Counted from the stretch's first letter, positions 31,831-42,255 are shown. The stretch: 64,000 bases of DNA from Pseudoips prasinana (GCA_951640165.1 OX621257.1:16813201-16877200); one strand, 5' to 3'. Made by a program: numbers and translations. The notes: generated from the letters alone by a model not told the origin.

Positions 31831-32035
31831 ACTACCGAACTGAATCCGATGAATAATTATTAAATATTTGTGTGTAGTTGTTTATAGACTACTAATAATC
31901 AGAATGTAAAACTAAGTTTGGTGCTTTACTATTAAAAAATTGGGCAAGTTATATACAAGTACTGATATCGTTTTGTTTATGTTCTAAAATTCACGTAAAC
32001 ATATTGACTGCTATTGAAATATTTTGAAAAGTTTA

Positions 32036-32410
32036 TAATAATAATGTCCTCCTAGCCGAATTTCGGCCACGGCGGCCAGTCTCAATAGACATTAGCCATC
32101 TGCGCGGGACATATTATAGTACACAAGTGTGTGCGCAAACACAGGTGCACTTTCTATTCCATCACTCTCGTGATCCGATGGGACACCTAGCGACACGACC
32201 GGAAAGAGGTCAGGCACAGGACCGACACAGCCTAACGTGCTCTCCGAGGCACGGGGGTATAATACCGCCAACTCCCAGACTTCGGGCTGATTCTAAGAAA
32301 TTTTTCTTTCTACAGAAAGCTACCAAAATCACTTTTGGCCCGACCTAGGATTTGAACCCAAGACCTCGTTCTTTGCGGGTGAACACGCTACCGCTAGACT
32401 AACGAGGCAG
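32036..32410 (-). mobile_element. Full-length SINE family C
   Basis: The minus-strand tRNA-like head (plus strand 'gatttgaacccaagacctcg', 'ctagactaacgaggcag') and the full body are present. An imperfect target duplication, 'tattttgaaaagttta' at 32020-32035 and 'tatttgtaaagttta' at 32411-32425, flanks it. It is older than the 18242 copy by duplication mismatch. Confidence 0.8.
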
Positions 32411-33007
32411 TATTTGTAAAGTTTACTACACAATTCAATCCCTCTATCGGAATGGAACTTTAAAAATTTAATGGTTTTGTAATGAAAAGAAGATTTGATT
32501 TTTTACAGTTCAATTGGTTTTTGTTAAACCTGTGATCTGTAAAGGTACTGTCATACCAATTAGGAAAACAGTATATGGTACTAATTACAATGATAGCAAT
32601 TTTCGAAACTTTAGCTAATAGACGGCCAACAGAACAATAAGATTTCCATCAGGCTCTAAACCACAAGCACAAATTAATAAAGACCTCTTAATGAACTCCT
32701 AACCATCGATTACCCATACGATTCGCGAGCCAGCAATAAATCGTTTACAATCGCTCGATCTCAAGCATTCGCGAGCTAAATCACAGAATTAGCGATTTAA
32801 ACTATTTTAATCTAAGAGCACTTGGAGCTTACAAAACGTATCAATTAAGGGTATAATGTGGTAACTGCGGGCTTCGATACAATCGCATTCTACAATAGTA
32901 TAGTTACCTTTAAGGCCGGCCTTATACGAAGCAACACTAATTTAATTCCAGTCGCCTGGTGATTGTTTTAGATTTAGTTAAATACTCTTAACGTAAATAG
33001 GTATAGG

Positions 33008-33228
33008 AAAAATCAAACAATGTTTAAAACTGTTTATGTCCTAGATGAACTAGTTTATCTCAAATTTATTAATCATCTGAAGTCTCACTCTTAATACACA
33101 CTTGATGTTAGCACACAATTAGTGCGTTACTTTAAACTTTAGATGATTAATAATTAGATTCAGATTTTAATAAATTCGACGTCAAATGATTTATAAATTC
33201 GACTCGAACTCGTTTCATTTTTCCTATA
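33008..33228 (-). mobile_element. MITE-like element Q, truncated copy
   Basis: The left end 'aaaaatcaaacaatgtttaa' plus 'actgtttatgtcctagatga' is the reverse complement of the right end of 35063-35347. The shared interior includes 'acacaattagtgcg'. The other terminal repeat is missing. Confidence 0.6.
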
Positions 33229-33468
33229 TTATTGAAGTTAAGATTGCAGAATAACTGGCATTTAAAAGCTGTTTTAGGATGAAAATGAGAAGTCTTTTCA
33301 TATTACAGATGCACCAAACAGTTACAGTTCCGATAGTTCATTATACACATATTGGCACGCACCGATTTTTGGCAATCACAATAGAAGTGTAAACCGTACA
33401 TTTTTAATGTTTACTGTGACAATATTAATTTATTCATCCTTAAATTTGGTGTTAATTTCAGTCGGCAA

Positions 33469-33787
33469 TCTATATCTATACATATAATAAAATCGTAGGA
33501 AAGTCAAAACTATACATTGAACATTTTTTGAAAAGGATATTTGGGGCGTGATCCTCAATCGACATCGAAGCCAAAAATATAGTTTTTAGAATTTTTGTCT
33601 GTTTGTCTGTATGTATGTCCAGGGTAAACGCAAAAAGTACTGCATGGATTTACTTAAAATTTTGCATGAATATTACTAAGAGGTCGGGTCAACATATAGG
33701 CTACATATTATGCAGCTATCATCTACGGGGGAGGAGCTGTGATAATTTATAAAAATTAACGCGGGTAAAACCGCGGGGCACAGCTAG
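33469..33787 (+). mobile_element. Non-autonomous Helitron
   Basis: TCTATATCTATACATATAAT start after A, hairpin 'cgcgggtaaaaccgcg', 'gggcacagctag' end before T. It is the most canonical 3' end of the 328-bp family in the window. Confidence 0.8.
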
Positions 33788-33788
33788 T

Positions 33789-34567
33789 AAATATATAGCA
33801 TTTCAAAATGTTGTGTATATAACTTTAGCAGTTATATATATAGCTGTAAGAGACGAACTCACGGAGTCAGACCATAAGAGTATCCGTCTGTAACGTTTTG
33901 GTAAACGTCACTGATGCTGGTTTTTTTATAATCTTTATATGCATATTTAATTAATGTTTTATATACGATTTAAAAAGATTGATATCTTTTCAAACATAAT
34001 GCGTTGAAACTGATGATCAGTTCCATCGCAGCAGATAATACAGAAGCCTTTTGTGTTAAAGGAATTAAACATACATATATCGGAGTAGACTAAGTGTTTC
34101 CACTACGTTTGAATAATAAAGTTATGTACCTCTTGTTTTTTATAGTTGCTCGGTGTATAAAATGCCTTACCCGTGTGATTGGTTTGAATACAGGTGGAAA
34201 TATATTTAGATACAAATATAGAGGTGTGGTTTAGGATTTTGTAGAAGATTTTATTCGAAGATGTGATCGTTATCTTCGTAGATGTGATTACCTGCTTATT
34301 ACCTGGATTTGGTCGGATTTTAGCACAATATAATTATTTGCGTATGGCTTGAACGCAATAAGGATTAATTTAAGCTCCATTTCAAATTTAGCCTTCTAGG
34401 TTTACTAAGTATAAAGATATAAATATTCTAGGGATAAAAAAACATAAGGTGTACATAACTTCATAATTCAAACGTAGTGGAAAATCTAAGTCTACTTCGC
34501 TATATGTGGCTTTTACTAAAGCGTTACAAAAGGATATTCTTATGGTCTGACTCCGCTCCTCTGTTAA

Positions 34568-34571
<4 letters not shown>
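33789..34571. other. No gene seen
   Basis: AT-rich spacer. Two separated words, 'ctcacggagtcagaccataa' (33858) and 'ctaagtgtttccactacgtt' (34090), have inverted counterparts near 34543 and 34475, so 33850-34560 may be a large, diverged inverted repeat. Confidence 0.35.

Positions 34572-34658
<87 letters not shown>
34572..34658. repeat. (AT)n microsatellite, ~87 bp
   Basis: Uninterrupted AT/TA run. The 'IYIYIY' open frame over it is an artefact. Confidence 0.95.
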
Positions 34659-34659
<1 letters not shown>

Positions 34660-34727
34660 CTGCTAACGTTACACACGAAAATAATTTGAAGTATTAGTTA
34701 TTATATTGCTGACTGAAATCAGTACCT

Positions 34728-34968
34728 GGCCTGTGTGAATGGGACAACCACAAGGGGAAGACCTCGTCGAACATTCTCTAACCAAATCGGGGACGTTCTC
34801 AAGAAACGGCAAGTCAGAAGTACCCTTAACCGGCGATCATGTATCAATAATATAATGACAGTAATCGAGGCAAAAGAGGTGTGCAAAGATCGTGACAAAT
34901 GGAAATCCGTTGTCTCTTCCTACCCCTCTGGGTAACAGGCGTGAGTCTATGTATGTATGTATGACTGA
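34728..34968 (+). mobile_element. RTE 3' end fragment
   Basis: Matches 48350-48580: 'gacaaccacaaggggaagac' through 'ggcgtgagtctatg' with a (TATG)n tail at 34948-34963. It translates as [20 protein letters not shown] and CKDRDKWKSVVSSYPSG. C-terminal ~70 residues only. Confidence 0.75.
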
Positions 34969-35062
34969 AATCAATTACATACATACTGCACTATAAATAA
35001 ATTAATATTGTCAAAGTCAAAATTGTAAAGTACGGTTTACTCTTATGTTGTGTGTGCTTACT

Positions 35063-35347
35063 AAAAATCGGACTATGTTTAAAACTGTTTTTGCCTGATG
35101 AACTGAAATAACTGAATCCGCAGTGCACGAGTTCGACTAGAATTTATTCATCATTTGAAGTCGAATTTATTAATATCTGAGTCTTATTAAGTATTACTCA
35201 TCTAAAGTAACACGCACTAATTGTGTGCTAATATCAAGTGTATATTATAAGTGTGTGTTGATATCAACTTTTAATAAATTCGAGTCAAACTAGTAGTAGT
35301 AGTAGTTCATCTACGACAAAAACAGTTTTAAATATCATTTGATTTTT
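35063..35347 (+). mobile_element. MITE-like element Q, complete copy
   Basis: The left 'aaaaatcggactatgtttaa' and 'aactgtttttgcctgatgaact' block is mirrored at the right by 'agttcatctacgacaaaaac' and 'agttttaaatatcatttgat', giving imperfect terminal inverted repeats of about 45 bp. The interior carries several 'aaattcga' words and a short (TAG)n run. Non-coding. The other copy is at 33008-33228. Confidence 0.6.
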
Positions 35348-35714
35348 CCTAAAATTAAGTTTTTTTTACTAAATCTAAAGCCTCCTAGACAAACATACTT
35401 AATGTTACAAAAAAAGTGAATCCGCCAGTCGAGCTGCTAATACCGCATAAGAATGTTATATTCCACCAAGGTAACAAAGTTAAATAACTGTTTCCTATTA
35501 GTTTCATAATATCGGTACATTATACATTTACAATTTATCGTAAACTTTCATCGTCAAGACCTATTAACAAGCATTTAGAGATCATAATAGAGATCAGTTT
35601 GGACTTCCTTACTTCGACGAATGTATATACATTGACTGTAATAATACTATCTGATTACATTCCTAGATCCAGATATATATAAGTATATTTACGTCCATCA
35701 TAATTTATATTAAA

Positions 35715-35756
35715 TACAGCTACCTCGTTACCTAGCGGTAACATGTTCATCTACAG
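35715..35756 (+). mobile_element. SINE family C head, first piece
   Basis: 'cctcgttacctagcggtaac' is the A-box side of a SINE C tRNA-like head. It is interrupted by a SINE B and resumes at about 36013 with the B box 'ggggttcaaatccaagg'. Confidence 0.6.
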
Positions 35757-36012
35757 ACAATCGCCGTAGCCTAGTTGGTGGTGCTCCTGCCTACGAAGCT
35801 GGTGGTCCTGGGTTCGAATCCCGGTGAGTGCAAATATTTGTGTGATGAGCACGAGTATTTGTTTCTGAGTCATGGATGTTTTCTATGTATATAAGTATTT
35901 ATCTATCTATATAAGTATGTATATCGTCGCCTGGTACCCATAGTACAAGCTTTGTTTAGTTTGGGGCTAGGTTGATCTGTGTGACATTGTCCCTAGATAT
36001 ATTATTAAGATA
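35757..36012 (+). mobile_element. tRNA-derived SINE (family B)
   Basis: tRNA-like head with A-box side 'gtagcctagttggtggtgct' and B box 'gggttcgaatcccgg'. The body has 'gagtcatggatgttttctat' and 'gtcgcctggtacccatagta'; the end is 'gacattgtccctagatat'. It sits inside a SINE C head; AGACAAT (35755-35761) and AGATAAT (36009-36015) may be the target duplication. Other copies: 45221-45460 and 53843-54090. Confidence 0.8.
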
Positions 36013-36070
36013 ATAAGGTTCGGGGTTCAAATCCAAGGTAAGTTTAAAAAGTGTTATTGATATTTTGCAA
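36013..36070 (+). mobile_element. SINE family C head, second piece
   Basis: 'aaggttcggggttcaaatcc' is the B-box side of the SINE C head begun at 35715. The body is lost after about 36060. Confidence 0.55.
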
Positions 36071-36131
36071 CCTAGAAATACAATTAATAACAACCGTCGC
36101 GGCTCCGTTTATATATGTTATGTACTCATAG

Positions 36132-36380
36132 CCAGATGCTCTCACCGGTCCATAAGTGATTGGCGAGGTTAAGCAACTAGGCTCGCGGTCAGTGTATAGA
36201 TGGGAGACTGGCAAATTCGTTTATCTTCTGAGCGTCTCCGTGCTTTGGAGGGCACGTTAGCACGTTAAGCTGTCGGTCGCGGTTGTAGCCATTAAGCAAC
36301 AGTCATTAAGCCATATCAGTGGCCCTCTAGGCGGCTTGAACAACTCTGACACCAGGGTAACAACTGCCCATACGATAAGT
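36132..36380 (+). mobile_element. 5S rRNA-like SINE, copy 2 (best preserved)
   Basis: The head (36140-36215) has 'ggcgaggttaagcaactagg', 'ctcgcggtcagtg' and 'tagatgggagactgg' in the order and spacing of the 5S rRNA internal control region. The body has 'ctgagcgtctccgtgctttg', 'agccattaagcaacagtcat' and the end 'gaacaactctgacaccaggg'. Such an element would be transcribed from a type 1 pol III promoter. Other copies: 25441 (+), 58666 (-), and a tail at 60025. Confidence 0.65.
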
Positions 36381-36454
36381 ATATATTTTCATTAAAGACA
36401 ACGCAAACCTTAGACTATTAGATCCCTGTATCGCGTACACTTTACAAAAATGTT

Positions 36455-36545
36455 TTTTTTTTTTAAAGACAACGCCTGCACTTCTGAAATGAATCCCTTT
36501 GCCACGGGGTACTTTACAAACAACTTTACGGACGTAAAGTACATA
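36455..36545 (-). repeat. SINE family D tail fragment
   Basis: 'aaagacaacgcctgcactt' and 'ccacggggtactttacaaac' match the minus-strand tail of SINE D at 11260. The head is missing. Confidence 0.55.
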
Positions 36546-36772
36546 ACATATATATATTATTTAATAAACATAGAACCCACTTTAATAATAATATTATTTC
36601 TTTTAGACGAACAAAGGAAACAAATTTGATATGGGACCATTATGAAAGCGTTTTCCATTAATACGATAAATAGAAAAGCATTTATACACCATACTGAGTA
36701 CCGGTGTAATTTACGCTATTTTATACACTAATATCATGTGTAAGAGGTAATTAAATGAAAGTTACTCTAGAT

Positions 36773-37037
36773 AAAAAAAAAACTTGTGTGTACTTATGTA
36801 CACGCGTTAGAAGTTATACTTCTTAATATACAACTTGAACATAGTTATCAATTTTCATACCACCTAGAACTAACGTCATGCTGTTGTTTTTACGATGCGC
36901 GCGCATCGTAAAAATTCACTCTCATACCACCTAGAACTAACTTCATGCTGTTAAATTTTTTGGTGTCGGTGTGCGCGCGCATCGTAAAAATTCACTCTCA
37001 TCATTTTTCTCCATCGCGCCAAAAGAAGTATAACTTC
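36773..37037 (-). mobile_element. Palindrome-module MITE-like element, copy C
   Basis: Same element as 8140 and 12460, inverted. Its T-run and hairpin extension lie at 36773-36815, the inner repeat at ~36813, and GAAGTTATACTTCTT (minus) ends at 37037. Two modules, 36856-36922 and 36923-37000, each carry 'atcgtaaaaattcactctca'. The first contains a perfect 28-bp palindrome TTTTTACGATGCGC/GCGCATCGTAAAAA at 36887-36914. Non-coding. Confidence 0.75.
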
Positions 37038-37641
37038 AAAAACACAAACAACAGAGGTATAGCGTAGTATACATACATAAAAAAAACATGCGGAGCACTT
37101 TGGGGTCTTAGAAGTGAAAAACATTTTTTCATTTCTCATACTCGGAAAGTAGTGTTTATTTGATCCGAGTAGCGAGTGGAAGATGGTACTTCCCAAGACT
37201 CAGAGTAAAGAAGCCATAGTGGGAATAAAATTGAAAAATAGAACTAAATTTGGCTAGGCTGTAAAAATAATAATAAACATAATTAAGAAAAAAATGCTGC
37301 GGTCATGTGAGTGTATAAACGGCCAGTGTGAATTAAAAAAAAACTCTCCGTCTTACAATTATTCGATCAGTTCACGTGTCCTGACGCGGGTTCAACATGT
37401 ATATCCATCCTAAAAACAGTGCACAACGCCACCAAAGGAGTTTCACTTCAAAAACGTAGGTACAATTCAAAGTTCCTTCTTCTTTTGAAGTTGGGAAAAG
37501 AAATGTAGATATTGGTGCAGTTATAGAGATAGAAATGGATATAAAACCTTTATTTATATTTCTATTTTCTACACGTAATCGTGATAATCGAGACAGTCTC
37601 AGCACTAGAGATTCCTCTTATTACTGAGAATTATAATAATA

Positions 37642-38911
37642 GGTCTTTACCTATGAAATTGCCGTTTTGTATGAATAAATTTAAACGAATTTTTTTCATG
37701 AATTTTTTTATTTGTATTAATCGAAGTAATCACCCATGCAATCAATGCATCTTTGCCATCGCAGTGGCAGTTTATTGATGCCCTTCTTAAAGAAATCAGC
37801 TGGACGGGAGGCAACAAATTCTTCAAAGGCATTTTGTACTGCCTCTCGGGTATTGAATTTTTTTCCCGCCAAGAAGTTATCCAAATTCTGGAAAAAGTAG
37901 TAGTCTGTAGGCGCAAGGTCTGGTGAGTAGGGCGGATGACGGAGAGCTTCCAACCCCAGTTCTTGCAACTTGGAGACCGTCTGCTGTGCAGTATGAGGTC
38001 GCGCGTTGTCGTGCAGGAGCAGCGGAGACGAGCGATTGACCAATGCTGGTTGGAGATGCGCCATTGTGCTCAGTTCTTCACAGTACACATCTGCAGTAAT
38101 GCTCACCCCGTTTGGTAAGAAGCTGTGATGAATCACACCGGCGCTAGACCACCAAACAGTGACCATCACTTTTCTAGGGGTAAGTTTTCGTTTAGGGCAT
38201 TGTTTAGGTGCTGAACCAGGATCCAACCAACTTGCTGAGCGCTTGCGGTTATCAAACAGAATCCATTTTTCATCGCAGGTAACAATGCGGTTCAAAATTC
38301 CTTCATTTGTGTGTCTGTTGAGCAGTGCAAGGCACGTCTCGACGCGTACTTCGCGCTGGCGATCATTGAGTTCGTGGGGCACCCATTTGTCAAGCTTTTT
38401 TACCTTGCCAATTTGACGCAAATGGACCAATATTGTTTTGACGCTAACGTCGAAAGCTGCTGCTAATTCAGCCGTAGATTGTGTATCATCAGCTTCCACA
38501 ACCGCCTTTAATTCGTCATTGTCGACCAAAGTCTTCGGACGACCGCGAGGTTCATTTTTCAGGTCGAAATTTCCAGAACGGAAGCGAGCAAACCAATAAC
38601 AGGTGGTGCGTTGGTTTGTAGTGTTAGCTCCGTAAACGTCGTTGATGTTGCGTGCCGCTTGTGCCGCGTTGCTGCCACGACGGTACTCATATTCCATAAT
38701 TACTCGAATTTTTAACGTATCCATGATGACGAAAAAGATTGAAATGCGATGAAAATGTAACACTAATCAATAAAGAAATGACTACTTTTGGAAAAAAAAA
38801 TCCATGTTTTTAAAATAAAATTAATTTGAAATTAGAATTCTTAGCCAAACAAAAATTATTTTGATTTGAAATGGCCAGTACTGCAGAACGGCAATTTCAT
38901 AGGTAAAGACC
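37642..38911 (-). mobile_element. Complete mariner, cecropia-type, 1270 bp
   Basis: Terminal inverted repeats of ~28 bp (GGTCTTTACCTATGAAATTG..., one mismatch) end exactly at 37642 and 38911. They are flanked by TA at 37640-37641 and 38912-38913, the mariner target duplication. The transposase ORF between them is open. Every part expected of an autonomous mariner is present, unlike the broken copies at 8970 and 47150, which belong to a different mariner family. Confidence 0.92.
37717..38724 (-). CDS. mariner transposase, DD34D
   Basis: A 335-codon ORF from the ATG at 38724 (MDTLKIRVIMEYEYRRGSNA). The upstream in-frame ATG at 38763 adds 13 hydrophobic residues and is less likely. The N-terminal helix-turn-helix DNA-binding region includes 'NQRTTCYWFARFRSGNFDL' (residues ~38-56). 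A second helix-turn-helix is at 'STAELAAAFDVSVKTILVHL', then the WVPHEL linker motif. Catalytic residues: Asp in VTCDEKWILFDN, Asp in HDNARPH, and Asp in SPDLAPTDYYFF, with 34 residues between the last two. The WVPHEL and CDEKWILFDN forms resemble the cecropia subfamily, which includes the ancestor of human SETMAR. It acts in the nucleus, cutting and pasting its own ends at TA. Length and motifs look intact; expression and activity are untested. Confidence 0.92.
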   Translation of the reverse strand: MDTLKIRVIMEYEYRRGSNAAQAARNINDVYGANTTNQRTTCYWFARFRSGNFDLKNEPRGRPKTLVDNDELKAVVEADDTQSTAELAAAFDVSVKTILVHLRQIGKVKKLDKWVPHELNDRQREVRVETCLALLNRHTNEGILNRIVTCDEKWILFDNRKRSASWLDPGSAPKQCPKRKLTPRKVMVTVWWSSAGVIHHSFLPNGVSITADVYCEELSTMAHLQPALVNRSSPLLLHDNARPHTAQQTVSKLQELGLEALRHPPYSPDLAPTDYYFFQNLDNFLAGKKFNTREAVQNAFEEFVASRPADFFKKGINKLPLRWQRCIDCMGDYFD

Positions 38912-38913
38912 TA

Positions 38914-40872
38914 ATATTTCCCGCCTCTCTGATTCCTGTATCATGTAATTATCCTTTTCCCATCTTACTTAATCACTGATTACCGTAATTTTACCTTAAT
39001 TACATTTCTATGCTGTCTCCGACATAAATCGCAATGATTAGCCTCCCGTAATTTATTATCTACCGCTGTTAAATCTCGAAATCGAGCTAAAGCATCCAAC
39101 TTACATTTAGTCTCAATTCTGCTCCAATTGAACGTGTACACTTCATGTCCCGATAAGTGTATTACTTAGTTAATTACCCCCTTGATTCATTACACCAACG
39201 CCCGCCTGACCCGATTACAGTGCCTTGCATGATTAATGGTACAACTAAATATACAACATTTCGAACTATTTAATCGTCGTAATTGCTTATAAGTACAATG
39301 TAAGAACGCAATTAACGTATCTATTGCAGAATTGTTGATGCTTATCGTTTAACCAATTTAATACTCATATTTCAATGTCCTAGAAACGTGACAGCCCAGT
39401 ACGGAATTGAATCACTCGAAAAGTGTGACGTAAAAAAATGTTGTCAATATTATTTATGGGATTTTTAAACAACTTTCACGTTTAAATTTACGGTTGTGCG
39501 TTTAAAACAACATATTAAATAATCAAGTAATTTTATCATCGTTAAAGGGAAATAAAAATATTTCCAAACAAAGGAATTTAAGCACAAGTTAAAACGACAA
39601 TTTAAAAACAATATCTCATCGGTCGGCGCGCCAGTTATGAGCTCGGACCAACCGAAACAATTACTTAATGTCAACGAAAAATATAATTTAATAATTGTTG
39701 CCGATGATATATGATGGGTCTACGCCCACCTGGGGCCCAGTATTAAAATAACCGATACTTCTTCGGGCCTTATTTATGCTGGCACAGACTTACATCTTAC
39801 TCCGTACGCCGTCGTGCATTTGTTAAAAGAACACGGTAATAGTCGCTCGAAGATTTCTAATGTCTCAATTTCCCAGTTTATACAATACAAACTCAACCTT
39901 AAATTAATGCTAACTACGTTTCGTTTTGCTTGAAGAATTAAATACACGAGCTTAAAGCTCCAATTCTCAAATGAAGTAACTTAAATAATTGTTTACAGAC
40001 GAAAAGGAAACGTGTATCTTGGAGTCTAAATACTAAATTGAATGTTGATACAGGATACGTTTAAATTATGTCTTGTTTAATGAGTCGATATGGTTTTTTG
40101 ACCAAAAGGTTATATAAGACGTGAGCGTTTAAACAAATTTCTACTGTACTACAATCAGATAAAGGTTAATTTGGTCTGCGGTTCAGATAGTTGTTATGCT
40201 ATAAGTTCAACGTTGGAGTTTGCGAGATGTTTTCACTGAGAACACAGTCATGTAACTAATGCAGGGAATCTACATATCATTAAGAGATGTAGGATCGTTT
40301 TATACGTCTGTACCGCTTTGTTTCTTATATTTATCGTTCGATGTATAAGTATTTATGACATCAATGCGTACGCTATTCAATGTTATGCCATAGCATTCAG
40401 CTTGTAAGCAGACGCCTATCGTATCATACTACGACTTTATGCGATTTTCAGTATCTATAGGAACAACATAAACGCTTTTGTTGTAAATCATTGATCAATG
40501 GTTTCAAGGGCCATTAGAAATATTTGTACTTCTCTTAAGGGGCAGTATAATCTACAAAAAATTACCAATATTTAAGATATACTCCGTTCAAAATAAATAA
40601 GTTTATTTCAAGAACGTCACAAAATGGCGACTCAAACTGTCAATTGATTCAATTATGCGTCAATAAATCACGGTCAGTTGCTTTTTAATTATAATTGATT
40701 TAATGGCATTCCAAGTTTTCCATATTTTGCCAATGTCAAGTGAGAAAATACCGACCAGAATATGGATGGTTTTTTTTAAGATATTTAAGGTATTTGATAT
40801 TAATAAAACACACGTGGATTACGCTACAACTACTTACGGGACTCTTGCAAATCGAAACTAATAAAGTACAAC
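38914..40872. other. No gene seen, ~2 kb AT-rich spacer
   Basis: The longest stretch in the left two-thirds without a recognised repeat. No coding motif; short open frames at 39465 and 40740 are not supported. Confidence 0.4.
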
Positions 40873-40999
40873 CGCCAGCACATCAAGCTACCCCAATCTG
40901 TCGAATTTCACCAATTGAAAGTGAACTTTATGCTTAAGTCATAAAGTTGGAAATCAATAAAAGAAATTTGACAGATTGGGGTAGATGGATGTGCTGGCG
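40873..40999. repeat. Foldback: 37-bp arms around a 53-bp loop
   Basis: CGCCAGCACATCAAGCTACC... at 40873-40909 and its complement at 40963-40999 differ at about four positions. The loop contains a further small inverted repeat (aactttatg / cataaagtt). It could be a small foldback transposon or a local inverted duplication. Confidence 0.85.
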
Positions 41000-41527
41000 T
41001 CTGGACAAGGCTTCGTTCCCAAATGAAGACTAAACACATTTTGGATATTATTGTTGTAGGTACTATCGCTTACGCGCTATTTTATTACATAAGTAGCCAT
41101 TAATAGAATTGGTCAATCAAAGGTTGTTAAGGCTCTCTGTTAATTTAGACAAGTTGTTTGTTCAGTGTTAACTTGTTAGCACCCACAATCTTAAGCTTGA
41201 GATTACGTGATTCTTGCACATAATTCTTGTTTTCTAAACGTAGGTATAAGAAAACTATGATTGCCTTCTATTGACAAATGAGGTGACTACTGAATATTAA
41301 TCATCGTACTTCTCAATTAAAGATAATTATGCTGTGTTCTTTTCAACTATATGCATGCAATATAAATCATTTATAAGGTCTTATTCTTCTGAGTCATTAT
41401 ACGATTATAAGATTAACAAGTAGGTACTTACAAAGAATAATTCGCTAAAAGGTTTTATTCTTGAGATTTAATGTACTATTCCTGTATTAAAACGCCCTAA
41501 CATGGAGAAATTTAGTAAAATTTTAAG

Positions 41528-41815
41528 AGAGGTAGGGCACAGCGTTCATTCGTTTGAAGAGCAGCCCGACTGGGGAAGTACCTCCACCTTACAGAAGACA
41601 CTCCTTAATAATAGCATTAATAATTTAATGTTGTGTTTCTGAGTGTGAGTAAGGTCGCCAGAGCTCACCGGGGTGGGGGGGAAGGGTCATCAACACTTGT
41701 TTGCTGACTCTTAAAGGCCGGCAACGCACCCGCGACTCCTCTGGTGTTGCGAGTGTCCATGGGCGGCGGTGATCACTTACCATCAGGTGACCCACTTGCT
41801 CGTTTGTCGACCTCT
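41528..41815 (+). mobile_element. SINE-like repeat with LINE tail (family S), copy 1
   Basis: Starts 'gaggtagggcacagcgttca', passes 'cactggggaagtacc'-like blocks and ends 'ctctggtgttgcgagtgtcc', 'atgggcggcggtgatcactt'. The last ~100 bp match the 3' end of the LINE at 6713-7290. Non-coding. Sister copies: 56051 (+) and 62376 (-). Confidence 0.65.
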
Positions 41816-41889
41816 GACTTAAAAAAAAAATCTTTAAACGGCCTTATTCTTGGGGCTTGATGCTTTATCAGATTTTTATCTTAATGATC

Positions 41890-42255
41890 CATGTCATCAT
41901 CTTCATCATATCACCCGAAATAATCCCACTGCTGGATAAAGGCCTTCCTCAAAGATCTTAACAATTCCCAGTTAGCGCTATCCACATCTAGCGTTTTCTA
42001 CCGACTCTCACAAGAACATCGGCCCATCTTGTATGGGGACCTTTGCAATTCTTCGAGCTATGAAGATTTTGGTTCGTCTGCGGATTTGGACATTCCTAAT
42101 TCAATATCGCAAGGAAACTCGGAGCAGAGCTCTCTCTATTACTCTTTGGGTGACCTTAAGCCTTTTAATGAGGCCCATAGTTAGCGACCACGTCGCTGTT
42201 CTGTAAGTCATCACCAACAACATACTGGTCGAAGACTTTCTACTTGAGACACTGC
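41890..42255 (-). mobile_element. RTE 3' end, strongly decayed
   Basis: The minus-strand translation gives pieces such as LTMGLIKRLKVTQRVIERAL and IRRRTKIF in the RTE C-terminal order, with stops and an internal loss of the KW.WAGH region. The tail 'cccactgctggataaaggcc' (plus strand) confirms the end. Dead. Confidence 0.6.

Noticed and set aside
34477..34659. Open frame ending in an Ile-Tyr repeat
   Set aside because: Translation of the (AT)n microsatellite.
35757..35860. Possible tRNA gene (clear A-box and B-box-like blocks)
   Set aside because: The sequence continues into a SINE body and recurs at 45.4 and 53.8 kb; it is a SINE head, not a tRNA gene.
36132..36215. Possible 5S rRNA gene
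   Set aside because: Only part of the 5S sequence is present, with substitutions, and a SINE body follows in all three copies.
37936..38416. Plus-strand open frames inside the mariner
   Set aside because: Antisense shadows of the intact transposase.
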